From Mycobacterium sp. AZCC_0083 (GTDB lineage Bacteria > Actinomycetota > Actinomycetes > Mycobacteriales > Mycobacteriaceae), in the NCBI RefSeq assembly GCF_014202335.1, contig NZ_JACHGP010000009.1, forward strand, positions 334,387 through 398,386: a stretch of 64,000 nt of DNA, written 5' to 3'. Shown piece after piece: positions 35,375 to 44,282 of the stretch. Under the pieces are notes generated by a model. That model searched no databases and was not told where the DNA came from. It saw nothing but the letters and a program-made list of their open reading frames with translations. The position numbers were made by a program, and so were the translations under genes. Numbering within the stretch: the stretch's first letter is position 1; every line of letters starts with the position of its first letter.

Positions 35375-35413
35375 GCAAATGGCCCTGAATCGACCGGATT
35401 CAGGGCCATTTGC
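35375..35413 (-). terminator. strong bidirectional terminator after etfA
   Basis: GCAAATGGCCCTGAATC and its perfect reverse complement form a 17-bp stem around a 5-base loop. It lies 33 bases past the etfA stop and just before the FGGY kinase, isolating the two. The A/T-rich outer pairs give a short U-tract in either direction. Confidence 0.88.
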
Positions 35414-35446
35414 TGGAGCCGCTTGCGGACTGCTCGCGCAGAGAAA

Positions 35447-36403
35447 CTATCCCTTGCGGGCCTTGACCTTCTCGGTGAGCTGCGGGGTGACCTTGAACAG
35501 GTCACCGACGATGCCGAGGTCGGCGATCTCGAAGATCGGCGCCTCCTCGTCCTTGTTCACCGCGATGATGGTCTTCGACGTCTGCATGCCCGCCCGGTGC
35601 TGGATGGCGCCGGAGATGCCGAGCGCGATGTACAGCTGCGGCGACACGGTCTTGCCGGTCTGGCCGACCTGGAACTGGCCCGGGTAGTAGCCCGAGTCGA
35701 CTGCGGCACGGGATGCGCCGACTGCGGCGCCCAGCGAGTCGGCCAGCGCCTCGACCACCGCGAAGTTCTCGGCACTGCCGACACCGCGACCACCCGACAC
35801 GACGACCGTCGCCTCGGTCAGCTCCGGACGGTCACCGGCCTCAACCGGTTGGCGAGCGGTGATCTTCGTCGCGTTCTCTGCCACCGCAGGCACCTCGACG
35901 TTGACCACTTCACCGGCACCGGCGGACGGTGCGGCCTCGACGGCGCCTGGGCGCAGCGTGATCACCGGGGTGTCGCCAGTGGCCTGGGCGTCGACGGTGA
36001 ACGCGCCACCGAAGATGGAGTGGACGCCGACGGCGCCTTCCTTGATCTCGACGGCGTCGACCAGCAGGCCGGAGCCCAGACGGGCGGCCAACCGGCCGGC
36101 GATCTCCTTGCCGTCGGCGTTGGCGGCCAGCACGACGGCCGCCGGGGCGGCGGTCTCGACCAGCGCAGCCAGCACGTCGACGACCGGGGTGACCAGGTAG
36201 CCCTCTACGTCGTCGGACTCGGCGACGTAGACCTTCGCAGCGCCGGCCTCCTTGAGTCCGTCGATCAGCGGCGCGGCAGTGCCCGGGGCACCGACCACGA
36301 CGGCGGACGGCTCGCCCAGCACACGGGCGGCGGTGATCAGCTCGGCGCTGACCTTCTTCAGCGCTCCATCAGCGTGCTCGGCGAGCACCAATACTTCAGC
36401 CAT
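35447..36403 (-). CDS. etfA: electron transfer flavoprotein alpha subunit (FixB)
   Basis: This 318-residue ETF subunit holds FAD and passes electrons from acyl-CoA dehydrogenases to the respiratory chain. The C-terminal FAD-binding motifs are VVSGGRGVGSAENF, GQTGKTVSPQLYIALGISGAIQHRAGM and AVNKDEEAPIFEIADLGIVGD. It lies 47 bases behind etfB, and the operon ends at the strong hairpin downstream. Confidence 0.97.
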   Translation of the reverse strand: MAEVLVLAEHADGALKKVSAELITAARVLGEPSAVVVGAPGTAAPLIDGLKEAGAAKVYVAESDDVEGYLVTPVVDVLAALVETAAPAAVVLAANADGKEIAGRLAARLGSGLLVDAVEIKEGAVGVHSIFGGAFTVDAQATGDTPVITLRPGAVEAAPSAGAGEVVNVEVPAVAENATKITARQPVEAGDRPELTEATVVVSGGRGVGSAENFAVVEALADSLGAAVGASRAAVDSGYYPGQFQVGQTGKTVSPQLYIALGISGAIQHRAGMQTSKTIIAVNKDEEAPIFEIADLGIVGDLFKVTPQLTEKVKARKG

Positions 36404-36450
36404 GACTTAGTCAGCCTCTTTTGCTTGAGAAGTGTTCGGGGTTATGGGGT

Positions 36451-37242
36451 TTAGATGATCTTTTGCGCGACGAGGTAGTCGGCGATTGCGGTGCCGCCCT
36501 CGCCCTCGTCGGTGACCTTCTCGCCCGCGGTCTTGGGCGGCTTCGGCGTGGCCGACAGCACCTTCGAGCCGGCGTTCGCGACTCCGACCTCGTCGGCCTC
36601 GACACCGATCTCGGCCAAGGTCAGCGTGGTGACTTCCTTCTTCTTGGCGGCCATGATGCCCTTGAAGGACGGGAAGCGCGGCTCGTTGATCTTCTCGTTG
36701 ACGGAGATCACGGCGGGCAGAGTGGCCTCGAGGGTGAACACACCGTCGTCGGTCTCGCGCTCACCGGTGACCTTGTCGCCATCGACCGTCACCTTGCGCA
36801 GGTGCGTCAGCTGCGGCAGACCGAGGTACTCGGCGATGACCGCGGGCACTGCGCCGCCGACGCCGTCGGTGGCCTCGTTGCCTGCGATGACCAACTCGGT
36901 GCCCTCGATGGTGCCCAGCGCGCGGGCCAGAGCCCAGCCGGTCTGGATCACGTCGGAGCCGTGCAGCCCGTCGTCGAGCAGGTGGACCGCCTTGTCGGCG
37001 CCCATCGACAGGGCCTTGCGGATCGCCTCGGTGGCGCGCGCGGGGCCTGCGGTCAGGACGGTGACCGTGCTCTCGCCGCCCTGCTTCTCCTTGATCAGCA
37101 GTGCTTCCTCGACGGCGCGCTCATTGATCTCGTCGAGCACGGCGTCTGCAGCCTCACGGTCGAGGGTGAAGTCGCCGTCGGTCAGCTTGCGCTCCGACCA
37201 CGTGTCAGGGACCTGCTTGATCAGGACCACGATGTTCGTCAT
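36451..37242 (-). CDS. etfB: electron transfer flavoprotein beta subunit (FixA)
   Basis: This 263-residue ETF beta subunit binds AMP and contacts the dehydrogenase partners. It starts MTNIVVLIKQVPDTW and has the ETF-beta signature TVDGDKVTGERETDDGVF...PAVISVNEKINEPRFPS. GAGGAGGA lies about 10 bases before the ATG. It is the first gene of the etfBA operon; the 197-base gap to the next gene carries its promoter. Confidence 0.97.
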   Translation of the reverse strand: MTNIVVLIKQVPDTWSERKLTDGDFTLDREAADAVLDEINERAVEEALLIKEKQGGESTVTVLTAGPARATEAIRKALSMGADKAVHLLDDGLHGSDVIQTGWALARALGTIEGTELVIAGNEATDGVGGAVPAVIAEYLGLPQLTHLRKVTVDGDKVTGERETDDGVFTLEATLPAVISVNEKINEPRFPSFKGIMAAKKKEVTTLTLAEIGVEADEVGVANAGSKVLSATPKPPKTAGEKVTDEGEGGTAIADYLVAQKII

Positions 37243-37439
37243 GAGTCTGGTTCGTCCTCCTCGATGAGGCCGCAGCGCGGCCTGCACTACCACGATTGAT
37301 ACAACCAGCGTCATGTTACTCGTCGGTAACTTTAGCCGGTTTGCAGGATCACCATAGCTGGTCGAAGTTCGCCATCCGGCCGCCCCTTAGTTCGACGAAC
37401 TATTCGCGAACGATCGGTGACGGGTTAGCCTGCCTTCCA

Positions 37440-38282
37440 ATGAGCGCATTTTCGCCCCTCGAGCCCTCGGCCGACGCCACCATGCCCCTGACCGGGGAAC
37501 GCACGGTGCCCGGCCTGGCCGAGGAGAACTACTGGTTCCGCCGCCACGAGGTGGTCTACCAGCAGTTGGCCGGCCGGTGTGCAGGGCGTGACGTGCTCGA
37601 GGCGGGCTCGGGTGAGGGCTACGGCGCCGACCTGATCGCGGGCGTCGCACGCCGCGTCGTCGGACTGGACTACGACGAATCCGCCGTAGCCCACGTCAAG
37701 GCCCGCTACCCGCGGGTGGACATGCTGCAGGGCAACCTCGCCGACCTGCCGTTCGAGGCTGGCACGTTCGACGTCGTGGTCAACTTCCAGGTGATCGAAC
37801 ACCTGTGGGATCAGGGGCAGTTCGTCGCGGAGTGCGCCCGTGTGCTGCGCCCGTCGGGAGTTTTGCTGATGTCGACCCCCAACCGCATCACGTTCTCCCC
37901 CGGCCGTAACACCCCGATCAACCCCTTCCACACCCGCGAACTCAACGCCGCCGAGCTCACCGAATTGCTCACCGACAACGGGTTCGCGGTGGAGGCCATG
38001 CTCGGGGTCTTTCACGGCCCCCGGCTGGCCGAGCTGGATGCCCGCCACGGCGGGTCGATCATCGACGCGCAGATCGACCGCGCGCTGGCCGATGCACCGT
38101 GGCCCGCCGAACTCCTCGCCGACATCACCTCGATCCGCACCGACGACTTCGACCTCCTCGAGGCTCGGGATATCCCCCGGTCGCTTCGCTCTCCCCCGCA
38201 AGCGGGGGGACCCCCAGCGCCGGCCTCTCGCGACATTGACGAGAGCCTCGACCTGGTGGCGATCGCGGTGCGACGTGACTGA
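37440..38282 (+). CDS. SAM-dependent methyltransferase of the MGLP cluster (Rv3030-like)
   Basis: This 280-residue class I methyltransferase has motif I DVLEAGSGEGYGADL, VVGLDYDES, FDVVVNFQVIEHLWDQ and RVLRPSGVLLMSTPNRITFSPG. It probably O-methylates glucose units during methylglucose lipopolysaccharide synthesis, by position and by the Rv3030 relation. A dispersed repeat inserted near the C-terminus (IPRSLRSPPQAGGPPAPAS) is absent from the M. tuberculosis protein as I recall it. Its stop overlaps the GH57 gene by 8 bases. No good ribosome site precedes the ATG. Confidence 0.88.
   Translation: MSAFSPLEPSADATMPLTGERTVPGLAEENYWFRRHEVVYQQLAGRCAGRDVLEAGSGEGYGADLIAGVARRVVGLDYDESAVAHVKARYPRVDMLQGNLADLPFEAGTFDVVVNFQVIEHLWDQGQFVAECARVLRPSGVLLMSTPNRITFSPGRNTPINPFHTRELNAAELTELLTDNGFAVEAMLGVFHGPRLAELDARHGGSIIDAQIDRALADAPWPAELLADITSIRTDDFDLLEARDIPRSLRSPPQAGGPPAPASRDIDESLDLVAIAVRRD
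38173..38210. repeat. dispersed GC-rich coding repeat, copy B (with hairpin)
   Basis: It holds the core (reverse) GAGCGAAGCGACCGGGGGA joined to a small perfect hairpin CCCCCGC/GCGGGGG. It encodes an extra peptide near the C-terminus of the methyltransferase. Confidence 0.7.
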
Positions 38283-39855
38283 CGACCGCGCATCGGACGC
38301 GCCGGAGGTACCCGGACTCTTCACCCTGGTCCTGCACACCCACCTACCGTGGCTGGCTCATCATGGCCGCTGGCCCGTCGGCGAGGAATGGCTCTACCAG
38401 TCGTGGTCGGCGGCCTATCTGCCACTGATGCGGGTGCTGCGCACGTTGTCGTCCGAGGGCCGTAGCCACCTCGTCACCCTCGGCATGACGCCGGTGGTGA
38501 CCGCCCAACTCGACGATCCGTACTGCCTGACGGGCATGCAGCACTGGCTGGCGAACTGGCAGCTGAGGGCCAGGGAAGCCGCGACCACCAGGGCCGCCGG
38601 GGAAGGTACCGCGTACGACGCGCCGGAAGCGTTGCGCGCGTTCGGTGTTCGCGAGTACGACGAGGCCGGCCGAGCATTGGACGACTTCGCCGTGTCGTGG
38701 CGTCACGGTGGCAGCCCGCTGCTGCGTGAACTGATCGACGCCGACACCATCGAACTACTCGGTGGGCCGCTGGCACATCCGTTCCAGCCCCTGCTCAACC
38801 CGAGGCTGCGCGAGTTCGCGTTGCGCGAGGGCCTCGCCGACGCCCGGCAGCGCTTCGCCCATACGCCGACCGGCATCTGGGCACCCGAGTGCGCGTACGC
38901 GCCGGGCATGGAGAACGACTACGCCGCGGCGGGCGTCACGCACTTCATGGTCGACGGACCGTCGCTGCACGGCGACACCGCGCTTGGCAGGCCCGTTGCG
39001 GGCTCCGACGTCATCGCCTTCGGGCGCGACCTGCGGGTCAGCTACCGGGTGTGGTCCCCCAAGTCCGGCTACCCGGGCCACGCGGCCTACCGCGACTTCC
39101 ACACCTACGACCACCTCACCGGCCTCAAACCCGCCAGGGTCACGGGCCGCGCAGTGCCGTCGCAGGACAAGGCGCCCTATGACCCCGAGCGCGCCGACCA
39201 CGCCGTCGACGCCCACGTCGCGGACTTCGTCGAGGTGGTGCGCAGGCGCCTGCACTCCGAATCGGAGCACATCGGCCGACCCGCCCACGTCGTCGCGGCG
39301 TTCGACACCGAACTGTTCGGGCACTGGTGGTACGAGGGCCCGGTCTGGCTGGAACGGGTGCTGCGGGCGCTGCCCGCCGCGGGGGTGCGCGTCGGCACCC
39401 TGTCCGATGCCATCACCGACGGCTTCGTGGGCTCATCCGTCGAATTGCCGCCCAGCTCTTGGGGTTCGGGCAAGGACTGGCAGGTATGGAATGGCGAACG
39501 GGTCGCCGATCTGGTGCACCTCAACGCCGAAGTCGTCGACAACGCGTTGAGCACCGTCGACAAGGCGCTGGCACAGCACGCGTCGGTCGGTGCGCCGACG
39601 CCGCGCGACACGGTGGCCGACCAAATCCTGCGCGAGGCGCTGCTGACCGTGTCGAGCGACTGGCCGTTCATGGTCAGCAAGGACACCGCAGCCGACTACG
39701 CGCGCTACCGGGCGCACCTGCACGCCCACGCCACCCGCGAGATCGCGGGCACGCTGGACTCGGGCCGCCGTGAACAAGCCGAGCGCCTGGCCGCAGGATG
39801 GAACCTCGCCGACGGACTGTTCGGTGCGCTCGACGCCAGGCGGCTGCCCAAATGA
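38275..39855 (+). CDS. GH57 family alpha-glucan branching enzyme (Rv3031-like)
   Basis: The 526-residue cytoplasmic enzyme transfers alpha-glucan segments to make alpha-1,6 branches in the MGLP precursor. GH57 motifs are HTHLPW (21-26), WAPECAY with the nucleophile Glu205, and AFDTELFGHWWYEGP with the acid Asp344. The length equals the M. tuberculosis protein as recalled. The GTG start lies within the 3' end of the methyltransferase gene (8-base overlap). Confidence 0.93.
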   Translation: MTDDRASDAPEVPGLFTLVLHTHLPWLAHHGRWPVGEEWLYQSWSAAYLPLMRVLRTLSSEGRSHLVTLGMTPVVTAQLDDPYCLTGMQHWLANWQLRAREAATTRAAGEGTAYDAPEALRAFGVREYDEAGRALDDFAVSWRHGGSPLLRELIDADTIELLGGPLAHPFQPLLNPRLREFALREGLADARQRFAHTPTGIWAPECAYAPGMENDYAAAGVTHFMVDGPSLHGDTALGRPVAGSDVIAFGRDLRVSYRVWSPKSGYPGHAAYRDFHTYDHLTGLKPARVTGRAVPSQDKAPYDPERADHAVDAHVADFVEVVRRRLHSESEHIGRPAHVVAAFDTELFGHWWYEGPVWLERVLRALPAAGVRVGTLSDAITDGFVGSSVELPPSSWGSGKDWQVWNGERVADLVHLNAEVVDNALSTVDKALAQHASVGAPTPRDTVADQILREALLTVSSDWPFMVSKDTAADYARYRAHLHAHATREIAGTLDSGRREQAERLAAGWNLADGLFGALDARRLPK

Positions 39856-39868
39856 CCCCCTCCTTCCC

Positions 39869-39931
39869 CGCGAGCGCGCGTGTCTGTAGGTCGACACGCC
39901 GTGAAATGCCAGCATTCTGCGCGCGCTCGCG
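39869..39931. repeat. intergenic inverted repeat between GH57 and glycosyltransferase genes
   Basis: The arms CGCGAGCGCGCG and CGCGCGCTCGCG (12 bp, perfect) flank a 39-base spacer. It fills most of the 115-base gap. It could be a Rho-independent structure or a mycobacterial intergenic repeat; the GH57 and GT4 genes otherwise look like one operon. Confidence 0.65.
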
Positions 39932-39970
39932 CCGGGTCGAAAGTGCGCTCGATGTGCAAAGGCTGCCGCG

Positions 39971-41221
39971 ATGAAGGTCCTGATGGTGTCGTGGGAGTAC
40001 CCGCCGGTGGTGGTCGGCGGGCTGGGCAGGCACGTGCACCATCTCGCCACGGCGCTCGCCGCCGACGGGCACGACGTCGTGGTGCTCAGTCGCAGGCCGT
40101 CGGGCACCGATCCGAGCACCCACCCGTCCACCGACGACCTCGCCGAGGGCGTGCGCGTGATCGCCGCCGCCCAGGATCCGCACGAATTCGACTTCGGCAC
40201 CGACATGATGGCGTGGACGCTTGCCATGGGGCATTCGATGGTCCGCGCCGGCCTCGGGGTGAAGACGCGAGGACGACGGTCGACCAAGCCGTGGTGCCCC
40301 GACGTGGTGCACGCCCACGACTGGCTCGTCGCCCACCCGGCGATCGCACTGGCCGAACACTTCGACGTGCCACTGGTTTCCACGATCCACGCCACCGAGG
40401 CCGGCAGGCACACCGGGTGGGTGGCCGGCCGGATCAGCAGGCAGGTGCACGCCGTCGAGGGCTGGCTGGTTCGCGAATCCGATTCGCTCATCACGTGTTC
40501 GGCGTCGATGAGCGACGAGATCACCGAGCTGTTCGGTCCCGGCCTCAGCGAGACGCGGGTGATCCGCAACGGCATCGACGCCGGGCTGTGGCCGTTCGCC
40601 AAGCGCAGGCCCCGTCGTGGCCCCGCGCGGCTGCTGTACCTGGGACGGCTCGAGTACGAGAAGGGCATCCACGACGTCATCGCTGCCATGCCCCGCATCC
40701 GCCGCAGCCATCCTGGCACCACGCTGACCATCGCCGGCGACGGCACCCAGCAGGACTGGCTCGTCGAGCAGGCGCGAAAGTACAAGGTGCTCAAGGCCAT
40801 CGAGTTCGTCGGCCGAGTGGATCACGACCAACTGGTGGCCCTGCTCCACCAGACCGACGCCGCGGTGCTGCCCAGCCACTACGAGCCGTTCGGCATCGTC
40901 GCCCTCGAGGCCGCGGCGACCGGTGCGCCGCTCGTCACGTCCAACGTCGGCGGTCTTGGTGAGGCCGTCATCGACGGCGAGACCGGCGTCTCGTTCCCGC
41001 CGAGGGACGTGGCAGCGCTAGCCGCCGCGGTGCGCGCCACACTCGACGATCCCGCCGCCGCCCAGCGCCGTGCGATCGCCGCCCGTGAGCGGCTCACCTC
41101 CGACTTCGACTGGCATACCGTCGCCTCCGAGACCGCGCAGGTCTACCTGGCCGCCAAGCGCCGCGAACGCGAACCCCACCGGCGGCGCATGATCGTGGAG
41201 CACGCGCTGCCCGACCGGTAG
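39971..41221 (+). CDS. GT4 alpha-glucosyltransferase of MGLP synthesis (Rv3032-like)
   Basis: This 416-residue glycosyltransferase with two Rossmann-like domains elongates the alpha-1,4-glucan of MGLP. The N-domain has the glycogen-synthase-type start MVSWEYPPVVVGGLGRHVHHLA. The C-domain has the EX7E motif EPFGIVALE (Glu305, Glu313), LLYLGRLEYEKGI and TIAGDGTQQDWL. It follows the GH57 enzyme on the same strand. Confidence 0.93.
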   Translation: MKVLMVSWEYPPVVVGGLGRHVHHLATALAADGHDVVVLSRRPSGTDPSTHPSTDDLAEGVRVIAAAQDPHEFDFGTDMMAWTLAMGHSMVRAGLGVKTRGRRSTKPWCPDVVHAHDWLVAHPAIALAEHFDVPLVSTIHATEAGRHTGWVAGRISRQVHAVEGWLVRESDSLITCSASMSDEITELFGPGLSETRVIRNGIDAGLWPFAKRRPRRGPARLLYLGRLEYEKGIHDVIAAMPRIRRSHPGTTLTIAGDGTQQDWLVEQARKYKVLKAIEFVGRVDHDQLVALLHQTDAAVLPSHYEPFGIVALEAAATGAPLVTSNVGGLGEAVIDGETGVSFPPRDVAALAAAVRATLDDPAAAQRRAIAARERLTSDFDWHTVASETAQVYLAAKRREREPHRRRMIVEHALPDR

Positions 41222-41244
41222 TTCGACCCGGTCAGTAGTTCGAC
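41218..41244. promoter_or_regulatory. direct repeats before the MFS/ArsR operon
   Basis: GTAGTTCGAC occurs at 41218-41227 and again at 41235-41244, 17 bases apart, starting at the stop of the GT4 gene. They are a candidate operator for the ArsR-type regulator encoded downstream; no regulator is proven. Confidence 0.45.
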
Positions 41245-41278
41245 GTGGATCGAATCATTCCGCGCCTAGCGTGCGGAT

Positions 41279-42718
41279 ATGGCAGGAAACATCTCCCGGG
41301 TCTCTCCACTGCCCACCGGAAATCGATCCTCGGTCTTCACCCTGATCGCCGCCTACCTCGGCCTGTTCGTCGGATTGATCGACAGCAACGCAGTCAATTT
41401 GGCGCTGCCCGCGATCCGCGCCGACCTCGGCGGCGGGGTGTCCGGTTCGCAGTGGACCGCCGACGCCTACAACGTCACGTTCGCCGCCGTGCTGTTGACG
41501 GCGGGCTCGCTGGGCGACCGGTTCGGCCGCAGGTTCGTACTGCGATGGGGGCTGGCGGCTTTCGTCGTCGCGTCATTGGCGTGCGCAGTCGCCCCCAGCC
41601 TCGACGCGCTGCTCGCCGCACGTGCTGCGCAAGGTATCGGCGCGGCGCTGATGCTTCCTCAGGGACTGGCCATTGCGGCAGCGACCTTCCCCGACACAGC
41701 GGGACGGGCCAAGGCGACCGCGGCGTGGGCGATGGCAGCGGCGTCCAGCGCTGCCCTCGGCCCGGTTCTCGGTGGTGTGCTGACCGATACGGTCGGCTGG
41801 CGATTCATCTTCTGGCTCAACGCACCGGTCGGGCTCGTCGCCTTCGCGATGTCGTACCGATATCTGGCGGAATCGCGTAGTCCCTCCGCAGGCAAGGTCG
41901 ACCTCACCGGACAGACTCTGGCCGTTCTGACACTCGGCACCCTCACCGTCGTGTTGGTCGAGGGTCGCACCCTCGGTGCCGGCTGGGCCACCGCTCTGGC
42001 CGCCGCCACCGTGGCATGCGGGGCAGGTTTCGTCTGGTCGCAACGCCGTCTCACCCACCCCATGGTCCCGCCGCAGTTCTTCGGCAATCGCAGATTGGCG
42101 GTTGCGCTGACGGCGACCTTCGCGATGACATTCGGCACCTACGGGATGTTGCTCGTCAACAGCCTGGGATTCCAACAGTCGCGCGACGTGAGCGCGTTGG
42201 CCACGGCGGTGGCATTCCTGCCGATGCCGCTGGTGTACCTGACGCTCATCCCCGCGGTGAAGGTGATGGTGCGGCGAACCGGCCCGCGACTGCCGATGAC
42301 CATCGGTCTGGTCCTGATGGGCGCAGGCATGCTGCTCTATGCGGCCGTCGGCCCGGAAGCCGAGTTGTGGTTGTTGGAGGCAGCGTTCGTCCTGGCGGGT
42401 GCCGGGCTGGCGTTCAACACGGGCCCCGCGGTCGGCATGGCGCTGTCGGCAGTGCCGGTTGCACGTGCCGGACTGGCCTCAGGTGTCGTGAATCTCGCTC
42501 GACTGGTGGGGATTACGGTGGGTATTGCCGTGATGGGAACGGTGATGGCCCTCGTCAGCGGGGACGCCGCGACCGGACCAGGGTTCGCCGACGGGGTGCG
42601 GGCCGGGGTACTGACCGGCGGGGTGGTCGAGTTCCTCGGCGCCGTCGTCGTATTCGGGTACACCGGGAGGAGACGATCCGAACACACCGAGCCGACCGAG
42701 GAGGTCTGCCATGCGTGA
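41279..42718 (+). CDS. MFS drug exporter (DHA2/EmrB-QacA type)
   Basis: This 479-residue permease has about 14 predicted helices, with motif A SLGDRFGRRFVLRWG, motif C-like AALGPVLGGVLTDTVGWRFIFWLNAPVGLV, and D-S-N in the first helix. It probably exports toxic compounds by proton antiport. The regulator gene overlaps its end by 8 bases. It lies between MGLP genes, where M. tuberculosis has Rv3033, so it is an insertion relative to that order. Confidence 0.9.
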   Translation: MAGNISRVSPLPTGNRSSVFTLIAAYLGLFVGLIDSNAVNLALPAIRADLGGGVSGSQWTADAYNVTFAAVLLTAGSLGDRFGRRFVLRWGLAAFVVASLACAVAPSLDALLAARAAQGIGAALMLPQGLAIAAATFPDTAGRAKATAAWAMAAASSAALGPVLGGVLTDTVGWRFIFWLNAPVGLVAFAMSYRYLAESRSPSAGKVDLTGQTLAVLTLGTLTVVLVEGRTLGAGWATALAAATVACGAGFVWSQRRLTHPMVPPQFFGNRRLAVALTATFAMTFGTYGMLLVNSLGFQQSRDVSALATAVAFLPMPLVYLTLIPAVKVMVRRTGPRLPMTIGLVLMGAGMLLYAAVGPEAELWLLEAAFVLAGAGLAFNTGPAVGMALSAVPVARAGLASGVVNLARLVGITVGIAVMGTVMALVSGDAATGPGFADGVRAGVLTGGVVEFLGAVVVFGYTGRRRSEHTEPTEEVCHA

Positions 42719-43472
42719 TGCTGCCGAACTGCCTGCCACCGGCGATGCCGACATCTCGGCTGTGGCCGCGCTGCTCGCCGACCCCGCCCGCTGCAAGGTA
42801 CTGATGGCGCTGGACGACGGCCGGGCGCTGCCGGCCAGCATGCTCGCCGACGAGGCGGGGATCAGCCGGTCGACCGCCAGCAGTCACCTCGCCAAGCTGA
42901 CCGATGCGGGCATGCTGACCGTGCGGGCCCACGGGCGGCACCGGTACTACCGGCTGGCCGGTCCCGAGATCGCCGACCTGCTCGAGCGTCTTGGCCGTCT
43001 TGCCCCGCTACAGCCGGTCCGGTCGCTGCGGGAGGGCACCAACGCGGCCAGGTTGCGCACCGCCCGCACCTGTTACGACCACCTTGCAGGCAAGCTTGGC
43101 GTGGCGATCATGGGCAGCTTGCTGGAGCGTGACGTCCTGGTCGGCGGCGACGGCCGCTACGACCCACTGCGCGACCGCAACGACGCGCTCAGCAGCCAGG
43201 GCCGGGAAGTCAACTACGAGCTCACCGATTCGGGTCGGGCCTTCCTGGTCGACGTCGGCATCGAATTGCCTTCCGGCAGAAGGCCGGTCGTGCGCTACTG
43301 CATCGACTGGACCGAGCAGCGGCACCATCTCTCCGGCGGGCTGGGGCGCGGGGTGCTGGACCGCTTCGTGTCGGCTGGTTGGGTCAAGCGCGCGTCCCGT
43401 GGCCGGGCGGTGATCGTCACCGACCGCGGCCGCACCGCGCTGGACGGCTGCTTCGGCATCGACTGGACGTAG
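42711..43472 (+). CDS. ArsR-type winged-helix regulator with long C-terminal domain
   Basis: The 253-residue protein has an ArsR N-terminal domain (VAALLADPARCKVLMAL, GISRSTASSHLAKLTDAGMLTVRAHGRHRYYRL, about 18-80) and a further 170 residues that include a second winged-helix-like region (FLVDVGIELP, HHLSGGLGRGVLDRFVSAGWVKRASRGRAVIVTDRG). It starts inside the exporter gene, so it probably controls it. The effector is unknown. Confidence 0.87.
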   Translation: MRDAAELPATGDADISAVAALLADPARCKVLMALDDGRALPASMLADEAGISRSTASSHLAKLTDAGMLTVRAHGRHRYYRLAGPEIADLLERLGRLAPLQPVRSLREGTNAARLRTARTCYDHLAGKLGVAIMGSLLERDVLVGGDGRYDPLRDRNDALSSQGREVNYELTDSGRAFLVDVGIELPSGRRPVVRYCIDWTEQRHHLSGGLGRGVLDRFVSAGWVKRASRGRAVIVTDRGRTALDGCFGIDWT

Positions 43473-43491
43473 AACGCCCCAAGTAACAGGA

Positions 43492-44229
43492 CTAGCGCGA
43501 CGCCTTCTTGCGCTCGATGTCGGCGAGCGCGGCGGCCAGTTCCACCCGCTCGGCCAACGACGTCTCCCACGCCAGCTTGCGGTTCTTGACCACCTTGGCG
43601 GGCGCTCCGACGGCGATCGAGAAGTCGGGCACCTCACCCTTGACCACGGCATGCGCGCCGAGCACGCAGCCCCTCCCGACCGACGTGCCCCGCAGCACGG
43701 TGACCTTGGCGGCGATCCAGGTGTCCGGCCCGATCCGCACCGGGGCCTTGACGATGCCCTGGTCCTTGATCGGCAGCTCGATGCTGTCCATCCTGTGGTC
43801 GAAGTCGCAGATGTAGCACCAGTCGGCCATCAGCACCGAATCGCCCAACTCGATGTCGAGGTAGGTGTTGATGACGTTGTCGCGGCCGAGCACCACCTTG
43901 TCCCCGATGCGCAGCGAGCCCTCATGGCAACGGATGGTGTTCTTGTCGCCGATGTGGACCCAGCGGCCGATCTCCATGGTGGACATCTCCGGCGTGGCTT
44001 GGATCTCCACGCCCTTGCCGAGGAAGACCATGCCGCGCGTGATGATGTGCGGGTTGGCCAGCTTGAACTTCAACAGTCGCCAGTACCGGACCAGGTACCA
44101 CGGCGAATACGCCTTGTTCGCGATCACCCAGCGCAACGACGCGGCCGTGAGGAACTTGGCCTGACGTGGGTCGCGCAGCCGGGAACCCCGCCAGCGAACG
44201 TGCATCGGCGAGCCCCACATCGTCGTCAT
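43492..44229 (-). CDS. left-handed beta-helix acetyltransferase of MGLP synthesis (Rv3034c-like)
   Basis: The 245-residue enzyme has hexapeptide repeats of the LbH type (GRWVHIGDKNTIRCH, GSLRIGDKVVLGRDNVI, LGDSVLMADWCYICDFDHRMD, VGRGCVLGAHAVVKGEVPDFSIAVGAPAKVV) and forms trimers. It probably O-acylates methylglucose or a sugar precursor in MGLP. The MTTMWGS start at 44229 matches the M. tuberculosis protein as recalled. It converges with the ArsR-type gene, 19 bases apart. Confidence 0.9.
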   Translation of the reverse strand: MTTMWGSPMHVRWRGSRLRDPRQAKFLTAASLRWVIANKAYSPWYLVRYWRLLKFKLANPHIITRGMVFLGKGVEIQATPEMSTMEIGRWVHIGDKNTIRCHEGSLRIGDKVVLGRDNVINTYLDIELGDSVLMADWCYICDFDHRMDSIELPIKDQGIVKAPVRIGPDTWIAAKVTVLRGTSVGRGCVLGAHAVVKGEVPDFSIAVGAPAKVVKNRKLAWETSLAERVELAAALADIERKKASR

Positions 44230-44282
44230 GGCCGGACAGCCTACGCGAGCCATCGAGGGGGCCCGGCTAGTCTCGGGACTCG

